This document shows positions 10,423-21,986 of a stretch of 64,000 nt of DNA, piece by piece (the first letter of the stretch is position 1; the number at the start of each line of letters is the position of its first letter). A model generated the notes under the pieces. It made no database searches, had not been told where the DNA came from, and saw only the letters and a list, made by a program, of their open reading frames with translations. The position numbers were made by a program, and so were the translations under genes. This DNA is from Branchipolynoe longqiensis (Eukaryota > Annelida > Polychaeta > Phyllodocida > Polynoidae): NCBI GenBank assembly GCA_030323885.1, contig CM059186.1, positions 171,725,230 to 171,789,229 of the forward strand, read 5' to 3'.

Positions 10423-11312
10423 AGACAGTTGCAACTTGCAGGAGTGCTATGTGAGTAGGTTGATTGCCTCTGGGTACCTAAATAGCCTAGTGTTTCGGAC
10501 GCTTGCCAGGGAATGGCAGTACTGTGGGTTCGAGTCCGCATTAAGCACGATGGTCCTGGTTTTTTTCAACACCCCGACGTCACAAACATACAGACATACA
10601 TGCAGACTATATATATATTTTACCTCGGTAAACAGCCTCAGGCTAGCCTCAGGCTAGGGAGAGGTAAGCACGTCCGGTACCAGCAATTAGCATATACAAC
10701 TCACGACTGGATAACGTGTCGTTGGGTTGCTCCGGCAAAATTAGTCTACATACAAGCAAATACGCAGTAAGTATAATAAAAACTGTGGTTAGCTTAATTA
10801 TGATGCATTAGAGCATCCAATTATGGAAAGTTTAGACTTTCGTTGGTCCAATTTGGACGAGTTATTTGGTTATAAACAACCAAGGATTTCTGTCAACACC
10901 CGGGTCACCGTGTGACTATGGGTAGAGATGTGGGTTTCGCCCTATCTCATGTGGAAATTCTCTCGTAATCTAATAGAGAGTAATGTTGGAGATGCTCCTG
11001 GGTTTCTTTTATAGACTCCCCTAGACAAAACTTTTTCAGGCGTTTCTCCGAGTTTCGTAGCATTTTCTCCAACTTGTTGACGTAGTAGTCACAGGTGGGA
11101 GAAGTGTGCGGAACAGAGGGATGGGCGGGCCGATACACTGGTCCCGACCCCGCGAAAGGTTTGGGCTTGACCCACAACCCACGCACAAATTTAGCTTATT
11201 ACGCCTGTGTTATAACGGTATAAACACGTTCTTTAACACCAATAGATGTCCAAATGAGTTTGAAACAACCATATTGTGACATATATATATACCGGGACTG
11301 ACCAAAAATTGT
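10423..11312. other. Unassigned region with a tRNA-like B box
   Basis: About 10480-10550 contains GGGTTCGAGTCCGC, a good Pol III B box, preceded by a weak A-box-like stretch. It could be the head of an unlisted SINE. From 10850 to 11312 the sequence is unassigned and may include the leader of the DIRS1-like element that follows. Confidence 0.35.
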
Positions 11313-11843
11313 TTGTTTCAGTTCCCGATGGCCACGAAGCGGAGTAAGCGCGGTGCAGCAGCAGCCGAGGGGCGTGTTCCGAGTGGAGTGGACGAGGAGT
11401 ACGACTCCTCACCTGTGTTGTCGGCAGGGCCGTCGACACAGCCCCAGGCGCATATCCTCTCCGACCCGGATGAGGACGCAGTGCCTGATGTGCCTGCGCC
11501 TCCAGATTGGGAGGCTCGCTTTGCACGATTGGAAAGCCACATCTTGACTGCCAAATCGCCTGTGTCTCGGAAGCGGCGTAGGCCGAGTGTCCAAGAGGAT
11601 TCGTTTGAGGATTTCTTGGACACAGAATCGGCGGTGGAGCTTAAGGCTCCTCCTCCTCCTTCTCCTAAACGGAGGAAGAAGAAGAAACAGGTGATTTCTT
11701 CGGGTGATGAATTCACCAAGGAGCGGGCAGAGACTGGTTTTCGCAAAAAGCGGAAGACCAAGTCCAAGAAGAAGAAGAAGAAGAGGAAATATTCTTCTTC
11801 TTCCGATTCTTCCACAGATTCCACTTCCACGGAATCAGACTGA
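11313..11843 (+). CDS. Gag-like ORF1 of DIRS1-like element
   Basis: Open frame of 176 codons; the second methionine (MATKRSKRG) is the likelier start. The protein is low complexity: an acidic middle (SDPDEDAVPDVP), a short heptad-like stretch WEARFARLESHIL, then a strongly basic Lys/Arg tail (KKKKKKRK) and a Ser/Thr/Asp end. It has no enzymatic motif. It lies directly upstream of a decayed DIRS-type RT and recombinase on the same strand, so I read it as the structural ORF of that element and not a host gene. It is the only frame of the element that stays open, perhaps because it is short and repetitive. Confidence 0.55.
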   Translation: MFQFPMATKRSKRGAAAAEGRVPSGVDEEYDSSPVLSAGPSTQPQAHILSDPDEDAVPDVPAPPDWEARFARLESHILTAKSPVSRKRRRPSVQEDSFEDFLDTESAVELKAPPPPSPKRRKKKKQVISSGDEFTKERAETGFRKKRKTKSKKKKKKRKYSSSSDSSTDSTSTESD

Positions 11844-12820
11844 AAGAGCGGTGTCTATGCACCAGGATTATGGGGCAAAAATTAAAAAGAAATGCCGTTG
11901 GCGAAAGCAAAGAGGTTGCGTACCACAACCATGATGAGGGAAACGTTAAAAGGAAATTTCACTCATTTAAACCCCGCTGAGGTGATCAAGTATTGCGACC
12001 CGAAACAAATCTCATGAATCAAAGGGCGTTCCCGAGACCAATCATCAAAGGAAAATGGAGGCAGGTTATTCCAACTCTCCGGACAGAGAACGGGGCTTAG
12101 AGAACGCGTTGGTACCATCCATAGAGAAGTGCCGGGAGCTCATGATGTCCATAACCACCCGGTAGCAAACAGAATGCAAGCCGAGAATAAATTCCGTCAC
12201 TTGCTCGCGAACCCATGGATAAAAGGCATTGCGCTGCTTAACCGCAGCGTCTAAACTTTATGACGTTTCGACGTCTGAGAACGACTTTAAGTCGGTGACC
12301 ACAAATGCTGCAAAGAAAGTTTGCCAGGTCTAAGAAGTTACGGACAATGACGGTAAGAATACACACTTTACCCTCCACACCCAAAGCCAGTGCTAGGTTA
12401 AGAGCCGCTTGACAAAACCAAAATGTTTGGGGGACAGCAACCGCACCTCTACAAGCAGTGGAGGTAGACACGAAAGCGCTAAGAACACTGACAGGGGTAA
12501 GACTCGACAACCCCGGCAAATTCTCCGACGCCCCCTCCTGATTTTTCGCTTTCCGCCGATGTAGGCAGGCTCCAGGACGCGGAGGTCCATCACTTCGGGT
12601 TCAGTCCCAGGGGAACGCGGCAGAGAGAACGAGCAGCCCACTGGGTGGAACGAGAACCCGCGGAACAAAAGGGTAGTTTACACCCAGACCCCAGTTCCCA
12701 CGGCCAGGAGCCATGTAGAGTCCGACAACACAGACCTTCTACCCTCAAACACGTGTCTGAAGTGACACAAACATATGTAAGCACATTTAAGCAGAAATAT
12801 CCTGACTGTATTACACAACT
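11844..12820 (+). pseudogene. Decayed gag/RT leader of DIRS1-like element
   Basis: No long frame remains on either strand. Fragments such as KALRTLTGVRLDNPGKFSDA (about 12470-12530) sit in the position of the gag-to-RT part of the element. Assigned by position between ORF1 and the RT remnant. Confidence 0.45.
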
Positions 12821-13440
12821 GGTGTAATATTACAAATGATAGCGAAATTTTGTGAAATTGTAAAAGGGTTCAAATACCCTTCAACAGACATACCCAAACA
12901 GAAAAGAGTTCCGTACCCATATAAATTTAACGCAGAAGAAAAACTACAAATTGATTTTCAGTTTCTCTTTTTAGAGACTATGAAAATTATTGAACGAGTA
13001 CAAACACCACAGAAAGGACAGTTTATTTCTAATGTGTTTTTCTAGGCAGAAACCAAATGGCGAAATTTCGCATGATTTTGGATCTTAACCAAATTAAATG
13101 AGTTCGGTTAACATACAAACATAAAAAAAAATTCTCATTAGAAACGGCGAGAGATTTAATTACGCCGGAAGCCTGGCTCAGCCAGTGTAGACTTAAGAGA
13201 TGCGTAATACACAGTCCTCCATTTGCAAAGAACACAGAAAATTTCTGAAATTTATTTGGAACGGTACCACCCTCTTCCAATTTACATGCATGCCTAATGG
13301 TCTATCTTGCGTACCGCACTGTTTACCAAATTGTTTAATACCTGTTTTTGGCAGTCATGGTATAGATAGGACACACAATGTTCCCATACAATAGATGATT
13401 TCATTAATTATGGCAGAATCCTGAATAAATGCAAACGGCA
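12821..13440 (+). pseudogene. Decayed reverse transcriptase of DIRS1-like element
   Basis: The plus strand still spells FISNVFF, RQKPNGEISHDFG (fingers region), then KEHRKFLKFIWNGTTLFQF and TCMPNGLSCVPHCL, a characteristic block of DIRS and related RTs, and finally DDFINYGRI-like sequence near 13390-13410. Stops and frame changes interrupt it every 30-80 codons. It is a fossil RT, clearly of a different lineage from the two GC-rich elements. Confidence 0.8.
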
Positions 13441-13959
13441 GTTACTGATTGTGTTGCTTTATTAACAGATTTAGGATTTTCATTCATACAAAAATCTGTT
13501 TTCAGTCCGATATGGAATTAAAATGCTTAGTTTCTGATTACCACCAAAGCCATGACGCGATCTCAAACGGAACAAAACTCCAGAACTTTTCACGACACAG
13601 CTCCTTCCCAGCTGCTTGACATATCCAGGCCAAGATTAGAACAGGTCGCCGTCCTTGAATCGGGATATGGTCTCGTATGCACCGCTTTTCTTTCTGGGAG
13701 CCGCGCATAACAAAACTCAGAAATAGGACAAGAAATATAGCGTTACATGGCGCAAACAAGGTAACTTCGAAAACCAATGAACAATTCCCGAGACGGCTGT
13801 AAAGACATTTTTTGTGGATCCTGAGAATAATTGGATACTCCCCCAATCCCATTCGAATGGGTCAACCCAACACGGTAGTTACTACGCGATGCTATTTCAT
13901 TACAAGGTTGGGAGCTCATCGAAATGATGTAGCCACCAGGGGTAGCTGTTATTCACGCA

Positions 13960-14640
13960 AAAATGAGACTCTAATAATGTTCTTGAATTAAGATGGCGAT
14001 TTACTTGGGCCTTTTGAGTACCTAATTAAAATACCTAAAAAGACGGTTTCAACCTCTGACAGATAACACTACAGCTATGGCAAATGTCAGGAATATGGGA
14101 TGTACAAAAGTCAAAAGAATGCAATAACCTTTGGCACAGAGTATTTGGAACTGTGGGCGCACAACATCAAATATGGTTAACCATAATCTCATATCCCAGG
14201 TTTCGCAAGAAACGTCCTGGCTGACAAAAAGAGCAGAGTCTTTCACTATCACTTAGAATGGGAAATAAACCTCAAATTTTCAACAAACTTGTCCAACAAT
14301 GAGGGTCACCTACGGTAGACTTATTTGCATCAAGAAATAATTATCACGATTAACAAATATGTGTCATGGGCAACCCAGAACCAATTATGCTTGGCACATA
14401 GAAGCTTCTCACTGATTTGGGAAAATGAATTTTATTAACATTTTCCCCCCCCTTTTAATCCATTACCCAGAGTGGCACGAAAGAATAAAGATGGATCGGT
14501 CCCTGCCACTCCATCTGATTGTCCCTCGAATGGGACACACAACCGTGGATAGCGGGAATAGTCTCGACAGCCATCGACTGCCTAAGATTCCCAAAATCCC
14601 TCAAGGAAATACTAAGCTCACCAATGCACTCTGGTAACAT
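13960..14640 (+). pseudogene. Decayed RNase H region of DIRS1-like element
   Basis: Readable fragments are DNTTAMANVRNMGCTKVKRM (about 14063-14125), ETSWLTKRAESFTIT (about 14200-14255), a PTVDLFASRNN-like block (about 14310-14345) and NFINIFPP (about 14427-14450). These follow the order seen in DIRS1-group RNase H and connection domains. Several stops are present. Confidence 0.75.
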
Positions 14641-14699
14641 CACGGCAACGTAGCAACAACACCAATGCTTGCATTCCTTTCTGAATAAATACCTATCAC

Positions 14700-15739
14700 A
14701 ATTTTTTAGACAAAATTACACACTAACGGTTGGTGTCGCATGCATGGAGAAAAGGAACAGTTAAAATGTATACCACAATATTTGAGAAAAAATGCGGCGT
14801 TTTACTGTCCTTATTCAAAGGTTAAACCGATGGATCCAACCATGTGCCCAAGTGTGCAGATTTTTTCCAGGATGTTAGAACAAGATGGCCTCGGTACGGC
14901 GCAATTAATGCGGCCAGGTGTGCTCTATCGATCACTCTCCCCAGGTTAGGGGGAGAAACAATGGGTAAACATCACGTAATACACTGGGTACTAAGGGGAT
15001 TTATGAACGAAACCCCACCTAAAATCCAAAATACGACCGATTTTTGGGATGTGTCCACGGTCTTCAAAATGTTTTAAGGATTGGCCACATAATGATTTCT
15101 AGACATATAAAAAAACAAGTAGGGTTTCAGTTTACACTTTTATTACTGTTTAGTCACAGGTCATCGAGGCCAACTATAGTGGCACTTTCACATCGATTGG
15201 ACTGGAAATAGATAGAAGGCAAAGCGACCTTCGATTTAACAACATTGTTAAAATCTAAATCGCATAGGCGACCCTTTGTCATCATGATGTAATGCAATTC
15301 AGGACAATCCAATCTGTTGTGTAGTTTCCGCGATTAGAACATATATACCAAGACACAAGGATTAGAAACTCAAGACAATTATTGATAAGCTTTTTATTAA
15401 GCCACACAGAGGGCATTCAAGGACACACTTGCCCGTTGGACAATTAATGTGAAAAGCTGGCAGGATTGAATACGGACAAATATGTCGTCAACACTCAACG
15501 AGAGGAGCCATGGTGTCAAAAGCACACGCACTCCTAGGAATTTTCGGTCCAAGCGCATCCTAGCGCATGCAGGGTGGAAGACCGATCGATCGTTTGCTAG
15601 ACATTATAACAAGTGTCTGGAGAAAGCCAAGTGGCTTGTCGCACAACGACTGCTACAAGCATTAAAGGTCAAAGGTGAGAACATAAGCATAGTCACAAAT
15701 AGTGATTTTAACAATGTTCCATATCAACCAAACAAATAA
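14700..15739 (+). pseudogene. Decayed tyrosine recombinase of DIRS1-like element
   Basis: Fragments in order: TTDFWDVSTVFKMF (about 15030-15075), VTGHRGQL (about 15155-15180), an STRGAM-type HxxR box (HSTRGAMVSKAHAL, about 15492-15530) and AGWKTDRSFARHYNK (about 15568-15612) with the presumed nucleophile Tyr. Reading needs several frame changes. The order matches the C-terminal YR of DIRS1-like elements and fixes the orientation and 3' limit of the element. Confidence 0.8.
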
Positions 15740-15889
15740 TCAGAATAACCTTAACAATACATGAAATATCAGGGATTAAAATGATATTACGTAAAGTCTC
15801 CCCTATCCTGCGGCATAGCTGAGGCTATAAACCGAGGTAAAATAGATAGTTAGACCCCCCCCCCCGAATCTTACATTGGTAAAGCTGAT
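15740..15889. other. Tail of DIRS1-like element with C homopolymer
   Basis: AT-rich sequence with a run of C at 15857-15867 after the recombinase. It may include the element's 3' terminal repeat, which I could not pair with a 5' copy. Confidence 0.3.
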
Positions 15890-16142
15890 GGATAACTATT
15901 GTTTTTCCCGAGGTATAAGCCTCGGCTAGACGTGGGTGAGGGCCCACCCTCCACACCGCAACCACGTCTAGTCTGTTGCTTTTACAAAGGAAACATTAGT
16001 TTTTTTTTAAAGAATTTATTTAGAGATCATTTTTATCCTGAATTAGTAGGTAAAGATTGCTGGACCCGGATGTGCTTTAACTCTCCCTACACCCACGTCT
16101 AGCCGAGGCTTATACCTCGGGAAACAATAGTTATCCTCATCC
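15890..16142. mobile_element. Foldback element with about 50-bp inverted ends
   Basis: GATAACTATTGTTTTTCCCG with CCTCGGCTAGACGTGGGTG at the left is inverted at the right (CACCCACGTCTAGCCGAGG, then GGAAACAATAGTTATC). The loop is about 150 bp and carries no gene. Confidence 0.8.
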
Positions 16143-16656
16143 ATACCAAGTAAGATTCTCTAACTAATCTATATATTTATATATATATGTCTATAATAGA
16201 TAATACCATGCTGTATAACGTTATAACGATATAATAGAGGCGAAGCTTTCATCTGCTCCTCAGTCCCTAACTCCAACCCTCAGTCAGTTGACTGGAGGAG
16301 CCCTGTTTTCTAGTCATCTACAGTTTTCCAGCCATAGTCCAACCTCAGATGTTGTTGTTGGGGGGGGGTTGGGCTCGGGAGCGCCACTGATTGTGCAATT
16401 GCACTAACCTCCCCCCCCCCCCCCCCCCCCAACCCCACCCCGCCCCCATACATACACTCACGTCGCCGCGTGCCGAAGGTTTTATGAAACAGAGACATGG
16501 ATATACCAATGCAGTTTGATCCAAATGTCTGCTGGATCATGGCACAGACTGGGTTGCTAACAAATAATGACATTGTCTATGTTTGTATTCTTCGTTGAAA
16601 CAAGTGACTGAACTACCTGCCTCCTTTGGGCCCATTTGCTTCCCCTGTGTACCTGT
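16143..16656. other. Spacer with C/G homopolymer runs
   Basis: No gene. A G run lies near 16362-16368 and a long C run at about 16411-16430. Confidence 0.4.
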
Positions 16657-16954
16657 CCGCGGTGGCCGAATCGTATAGCGCGGGCCTCGAGTTCAGTTCT
16701 CGGTCAAGTCAAACCAATTACTTATAAATGATACTTGTCACTTTCCTAGCCTTGCGCTCAGCATCAATAGGATAGGGCAATGACTGTTAAGCTCAGTATC
16801 AGGATAATGTGACTTGGGTAGGATAATCGGGTCATGGCTGCCAGATTTCCCAGTGAAGCAGCACTATAAATTGCCATGATGGACTGACATAAGTCGGTAC
16901 CCATCCTGATATAACCTTTAGATTGTTTCCAGGCACGTAAAAACCAAGCAATCC
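16657..16954 (+). mobile_element. SINE family S1, degraded copy
   Basis: The head GCGGTGGCCGAATCG, the body TCAGTATCAGGATAATGTGA and the tail GATATAACCTTTAGATTG are in the same order as the copy at 4464-4792, with several small deletions. Confidence 0.8.
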
Positions 16955-17282
16955 CTTGCTGCATCCTGTCACACCTAACACACCAGCCACTGATCGACAA
17001 CCATACAAGGGGCAGGTCATTGATGGGATACAGACAAGTTTGCATTTAAGAGGTGGAGCGGGGTGCTACTGTGTCTCACCTTCTCTCATACATATTGATT
17101 TATTAGCTAGTTTCCTTGACAACCACCCCGCTACACCCTTTGATACCACAAGGGCCCTACCGCAATTGAAGTCCCGTCATCTACCTACTGTAATGTATAT
17201 TGTTTCCTGTTTACATTTAGTTATATATGTGTATAATATATATACATATCACATGTCTGGTATGCAGGTATTGCAGTACTGC
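16955..17282. other. Spacer, nothing recognised
   Basis: Unassigned sequence with a TATA-rich stretch near 17225-17250. No supported coding frame. Confidence 0.3.
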
Positions 17283-17722
17283 TAAACACCTCAGGGATTT
17301 GACGCCCCGTGGCCTTGCAGAGTTGTAACCACCAGCCTTGTTTTGTACAGGTTTCTTGACGTAAGAAACCCGAAGGCTAAGGGAGCAAACCCTAATAGAA
17401 AAACCATGTCACTGTGCAGCATCAGGTGCTTGATGTATGGGAACTCCCAACATCTCCGGACGAAGCACTGCAGGGACAAATAGTTTTGGCGCCTGTCTGA
17501 CATGTTCTTGCCAGTGTGAGACCTCTATTTGCTCCTCGAGAGAGTGTCGCTGGTAACTTGCCAAAAGCCAGCAGCACTTCAACACTTTTGCAGGCAGTTT
17601 TCTGAACTGAAGACAGACTCATGGAGATCACTCTCACAAAAAAAAAAAAGCAGAGAGCTTAAATGGAGAGCGGCAGTCAAGTAAATGAAAGCAGTCTTTG
17701 TCGCATCGTGACTCGACAGCAT
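17283..17722. repeat. Repeat R2, uninterrupted copy
   Basis: Starts with CACCTCAGGGATTTGACGCC and ends in the sequence with TTTGTCGCATCGTGACTCGA. It matches pieces at 8826-10152, 43527-44010, 61857-62112 and 63306-63418. Non-coding. It holds an A run at 17638-17649. Confidence 0.75.
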
Positions 17723-17822
17723 ATGATATGACATGTATGTATAGCATGTATATGTATATTATACACATAATAACTAAATGTTAAACATACATATACATAT
17801 ATAAAACTAATGTAAAACAGGA

Positions 17823-18027
17823 AACAAAACACCACCACTCCCCCGAGGCACCACCTCCCCTCCTCCGATTGACCACTCCCATATAATCAATGCTTTATTG
17901 GATCCAAACGATCACCCATACAATACCATTGAATGATGATAAAAAAAACATCTCCCAATATCTCCCTCCCACCTCCCTAAATGGACCATTTAAGTTTGTC
18001 CGATTTAGGGAGGTTTGACCGTATATG
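17823..18027. mobile_element. Pogo/Tigger-like MITE M2, degraded
   Basis: Contains GACCACTCCCATATAATCAA and ends GATTTAGGGAGGTTTGACCG. It has the same plan as the clearer copies at 32925-33108 and 33412-33612, whose ends resemble pogo/Tigger-type inverted repeats. Confidence 0.6.
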
Positions 18028-18289
18028 AGACTGTCTCAAAAGGAGCTAAGCAATATGGGACAAAACTGTGTCCATTGTAAGATCACATACTATCTGCTTA
18101 TTGCAATTGCTCAGGAATAAAACTGATTTACATGGTGTTTCATAATCCCAATAACTACATATTGATTTGAAGAAAATGTGTCCCTGGTGTTTCAAGTGTA
18201 ACGTTTCTGTGCGGTTTGTGTCGAATCGGTACAAATGGACAAAAAAAAATGAATAAGAGTTATCAACTTTTGAGACAGGCTCATATATA
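18022..18289. mobile_element. MITE with TIR TATGAGNCTGTCTCAAAAG
   Basis: The left end TATGAGACTGTCTCAAAAGG is inverted at the right as CTTTTGAGACAGGCTCATA. The interior is non-coding, with an A run. The TA-containing ends are compatible with a mariner-type target, which is inference. Confidence 0.75.
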
Positions 18290-18310
18290 CCTGGAAAGAC
18301 TAAAGCAAAT

Positions 18311-18374
18311 GGAGACCTCGGTGGCCAAAACAATAGAGCGCAGGCTTCCTCGTGCGAAGGTCTGGAGTTCGAAT
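18311..18374 (+). mobile_element. SINE family S1 head fragment
   Basis: Only the tRNA-like head remains: GACCTCGGTGGCC, an A-box remnant, and GGAGTTCGAATT in the B-box place. Confidence 0.6.
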
Positions 18375-19050
18375 TGAATCAGGTACAGAACGCACCTATT
18401 GCGACTAATTGTCATCAAACAAGACAAAGGCACGAAGCGTTAGTAAGCTATGCCCCCGGTCAACATACCCCTTAGAGGATGTAGTTGAACGTAGGTGAAC
18501 TTAGTGGAGAATAACGTGGGTCAAACTGGTGTAAGCATGTTAAAACTATCGGTGAAATACATTAAGGTACGGCAGTTTTTGGTATGGAATAAATATGTTA
18601 CGGTACGGATGCCGGTACTTCACTACGTTAGCCTCGCACTACGTTCAACTACAACCACTAACAGCTATGTGACCATGGCTTCGCCATGTACGCTAGATCA
18701 TGCTAGAGTACTTAGCCTCACAGATCAAATTCATCCATAGTGCTCTTTGAACATCTTTTGAACATCTGAAACGAATAAATTCAACCCCTGCCCCCCACAT
18801 TATTACCAAGTTAGCATGGGAGAAGAATGAAATGCCGGTACGTTTAACTACGTTTAGCCTCTCCACACATTCAACTACTCCACCTAACGTGTATGTAACC
18901 AGGCCTTTAGATAATGTTTTGATATATCGCGATAGTGTGTCCCCTAATACCTTGCTTGTTTAATGATTTATTTCTCCACTAAAACACCGCTTTTGTTTCA
19001 AATACCAGTTTAAACCACACACACATTCGGTATTGATTCACGATGGGACG
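18375..19050. repeat. Spacer with imperfect direct repeat
   Basis: Two stretches, about 18600-18685 and 18832-18905, share GCCGGTAC, ACTACGTT, AGCCTC and TTCAACTAC in order. This suggests an old local duplication. No gene seen. Confidence 0.4.
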
Positions 19051-19403
19051 CGGGACGTAGCTCAGGTGGTAGAGTTCCTCCCGTGAAGGTGTGGGTCATG
19101 AGATCGATCCTGCTCAGTGGACCCATTTGCAGTTTGGGGCTATTTTTTCCAATGTGCGCAAAAAAAACCAGTGGTCACACACAACTGTTCATCAAAAGTC
19201 TGTGGTAATGTTGCTCTTCTCCTTTCTGTGGGAAGTGCATATCAAAGATTCCTTGCCTGCTTAACGGAAAGACGTACCTATGTGGCGGCAAGCGTGTTTT
19301 CACTCCAAAGAAAATATGGAGAATGACCATATGCTTGACATCCAATAGCCGATGGAAAATGAAAATCAAGTGCTCTAGAGGTGTTGTTAAATAAAACAAA
19401 ACT
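19051..19403 (+). mobile_element. SINE family S2, near full length
   Basis: Same head (GACGTAGCTCAGGTGGTAGA), core and 3' end (TGTTGTTAAATAAAACAAAA) as the copy at 6503-6833. Confidence 0.85.
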
Positions 19404-19799
19404 TACTTTGACAGTCGATGCTTCCTGTTACTGACTTTGTGGACAAGTAGCAGTGTTAGTGATGACTTCACCCCCCCCCCCCCCCTTTTTTTAAATAAAT
19501 AATTTTAATTCCACGTATATCTTTTGTCAGTGCAGTAGCACTGGTCCTTTTCTTTCGGCTGTAAGCGTTACAGGTATCTATGTATTTACACAATTTTTCT
19601 GTTCTTCTTTTCTTCTTTTCTTTTTCTTTTCTTGTTTTTTATTTTCTCTTTCTTCATTCCTTACTTTTTTGTTCCTTTCTTTCTTTTTATATGGTTTCTA
19701 ACAGTAACTATTATTACGAGTTATGCCAGCCCAGAGATTGTGGGGTGTTAGTTTTATTACACAAGTTTCATTTAGAACTGATCTTAATATGAAAACTAC
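19404..19799. other. Spacer with C and T/C-rich tracts
   Basis: A C run at about 19471-19486 and a TTTTCTTTT-type tract at 19595-19690. No gene. Confidence 0.4.
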
Positions 19800-19976
19800 T
19801 CCCACTCACAGTCAAATAAGGGATGAGAATTCCTGCCGATCGGCATTTCCCGACTTTTGGGGGTTGATTTTGACACTTGTCGGTTATGAGAATTTTCTGC
19901 CAATTGGCAGTTTTGCGACGTTTGGAAATGACCCACCTTTTTAGGTCTGACCTGTTCTCATCCATTACAGAACACG
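19800..19976. repeat. Diverged copies of the 94-bp repeat
   Basis: Contains GATCGGCATTTCCCGACTTT and AATGACCCACCTTTTTAGGT, with TCTGACCTGTTCTCATCC. These are the landmarks of the tandem repeat at 32497-32805, here in about two degenerate units. Confidence 0.65.
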
Positions 19977-19979
19977 TAT

Positions 19980-20350
19980 ATGCCAAGAAAATTAAAAAAA
20001 ATTAACATAGGCCTACTAACCCGACCAACCACTGCTACTGAAAATGCAGGGCAATCAAATACCTTATCACAGCTACTGTGTGGTAAGATAACATCAACAC
20101 TACAGCTGGCCAGCATTGAAAACAAGCCTGGGTACCCGGGCTTATATGCTATGGACAGTATAAATACAGCCTCAACAAAAACAAAAAAAATACCGGTGTC
20201 CGTGAATGACATACGACCTTGTATGGCACACGTGACATCCTCGATCTTTGTCGGTGTTATAATAAACGAATGTGGTGTGTGTGTGTGTGTGTGTTTAAGC
20301 CTTATACTCCTCTCACCAGGTATAAGGCACGTCCACACCTATACATGAAC
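19980..20350. repeat. Dispersed repeat with shared translatable stretch
   Basis: The minus strand encodes AVFILSIAYKPGYPGLFSML. Almost the same peptide is encoded on the plus strand at 35064-35170, together with matching flanks, so this is an inverted dispersed copy of one repeat. Function unknown. It ends in a (TG)n stretch at 20274-20295. Confidence 0.6.
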
Positions 20351-20352
20351 AG

Positions 20353-20977
20353 CTTAAAGTTGCATATTTCCGATGATTTTGCGTTTCTTCTGAAAATTAT
20401 AGATAAATATATTAATTATAGATATTTGGCAGGGCAGACATGTAAGATCAATTTTGGCAAGCCCCAAAAGTGGTACACTATAGGCTTCAGCAGTAACAAA
20501 TTCTATTAAATTGCCCAGGATTCCATTCTATGTGTGACAAATGCTAATTAGGGATAAGTGGTCTCCCGGAAAAAAAGCTGAAATGCTGAATCACCCCATA
20601 AGCCTTTTAGCATTGCCAGGGAATCGTGGAAAATTCTCCGGAAGTCGGGTTTCTTAGATATATATATACGCAGATAGTGCTGCGCCGTTTTAAGCATGTA
20701 TTAGTACAATCTTGATAGTGCTGCGGCGCCTGTGAGCATTATTAGTAGTATAACAACTAGATAGCGCTGCGGAGAGTCAGCACCACATATTGAGTATACA
20801 AACTCTGATGTTTTCTCCCGGGACTGAAAAAAAACCGGAAAATCCGCGGAATCAGCGGAGAACTTTCATTCCCTGCTTAATAAGTGCATCAGTATCTAAG
20901 TTAGATATATACTCAAATCTAGAATAATTGTTTTTGTTTTAGAAAATTTGATGCTTCATCTGACTATGCATCTTTAA
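20353..20977. mobile_element. MITE M1 containing a nested MITE M3
   Basis: The M1 outer ends are AAAGTTGCATATTTCCGATG (left) and TCTGACTATGCATCTTTAA (right). Inside, about 20545-20878 begins GGGATAAGTGGTCTCC and ends GGAGAACTTTCATTCCCTG, the ends of family M3, with internal short repeats containing GATAGTGCTGCG. Confidence 0.7.
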
Positions 20978-21986
20978 TTCGTGTAATTCTGAGTTTTTTT
21001 GTTGGATACCACTTTCATCCAGGTGATCAAATGCTAAGACCCTCCCTCCTTAATTAGAAATTAAAAATAAATATCAAAATGAAAAACCCCACAAAACTTT
21101 CACAATGCAAACGAATGCTTCAGACAATGCTAAGTCAGGAACGCGGATCACAAGATCGTAATACTATGGATTTATATTTAAAAAAAAGTAGAATCACATA
21201 AGTATGTAGATATGAGCCTCGAGTCTGTGGTCCCAAAGTCAATAAAGGCATTTAGGACCCAGGCGCTCAAACCCTAAGGCATATTTCTATCAGCTGGGGT
21301 GAGTGGGAAACGAGCAAATCAGGAGGTAGCTTCCAACACACCAGGGCGTAATCGATTAATCACTCTTGTCACCCGAAGCCACTTTTTGGCGAATGGCGCA
21401 CATCCTACAGACTCGGTTGAATAAACGAATACGCTCGGGTGGACAAAAGGTGCCTTAAAAACTAAAACTTAATATTTATTTTCAATATCCGATATATGTA
21501 CAGCAATATAGGATTTAATGTAATTTTATGAATTGTAGAAGCTGACAATCTGGGTTAATAAAAAAAAGAGCATTAAAAACAACACGTAGGAGTTTTACGG
21601 TACGTTATCCTACAGGTACAAAAGCACAGATGTGACTTCATCGCTCCCTAGCAAACCCCAGCCAAAGAGTGGGTTACTGGGTCGGGTCGTTTTGCACAAG
21701 GCACATGTAATTTGTTGACTCCACTCACGGTGGTTCTATTTGAAATTCTGAACGACTCTGGTTGATCCGAGTCGCCCGGGTCGTGTTAATCGATTACGGC
21801 CCACGGGACTGGTTCGGGGGGCGCTGCGGACGAAGTGAGCTGCTGTTTAGCTGCAGCTCAATCGTCAGGCCTTGGTTCAGACGAACCCCTCTAGGTGGCG
21901 TATGGAGGGTGGGTGATCGCAGAGGAAGCACAGGGATTATGAGGCTGAAGTATCGAGAGGTGGCTCTGGCGTAGACGTCCTTATAA
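20978..21986. other. Spacer, nothing recognised
   Basis: No gene or repeat assigned over about 1 kb. A short open frame at 21762-21974 has no recognisable domain. Confidence 0.3.
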
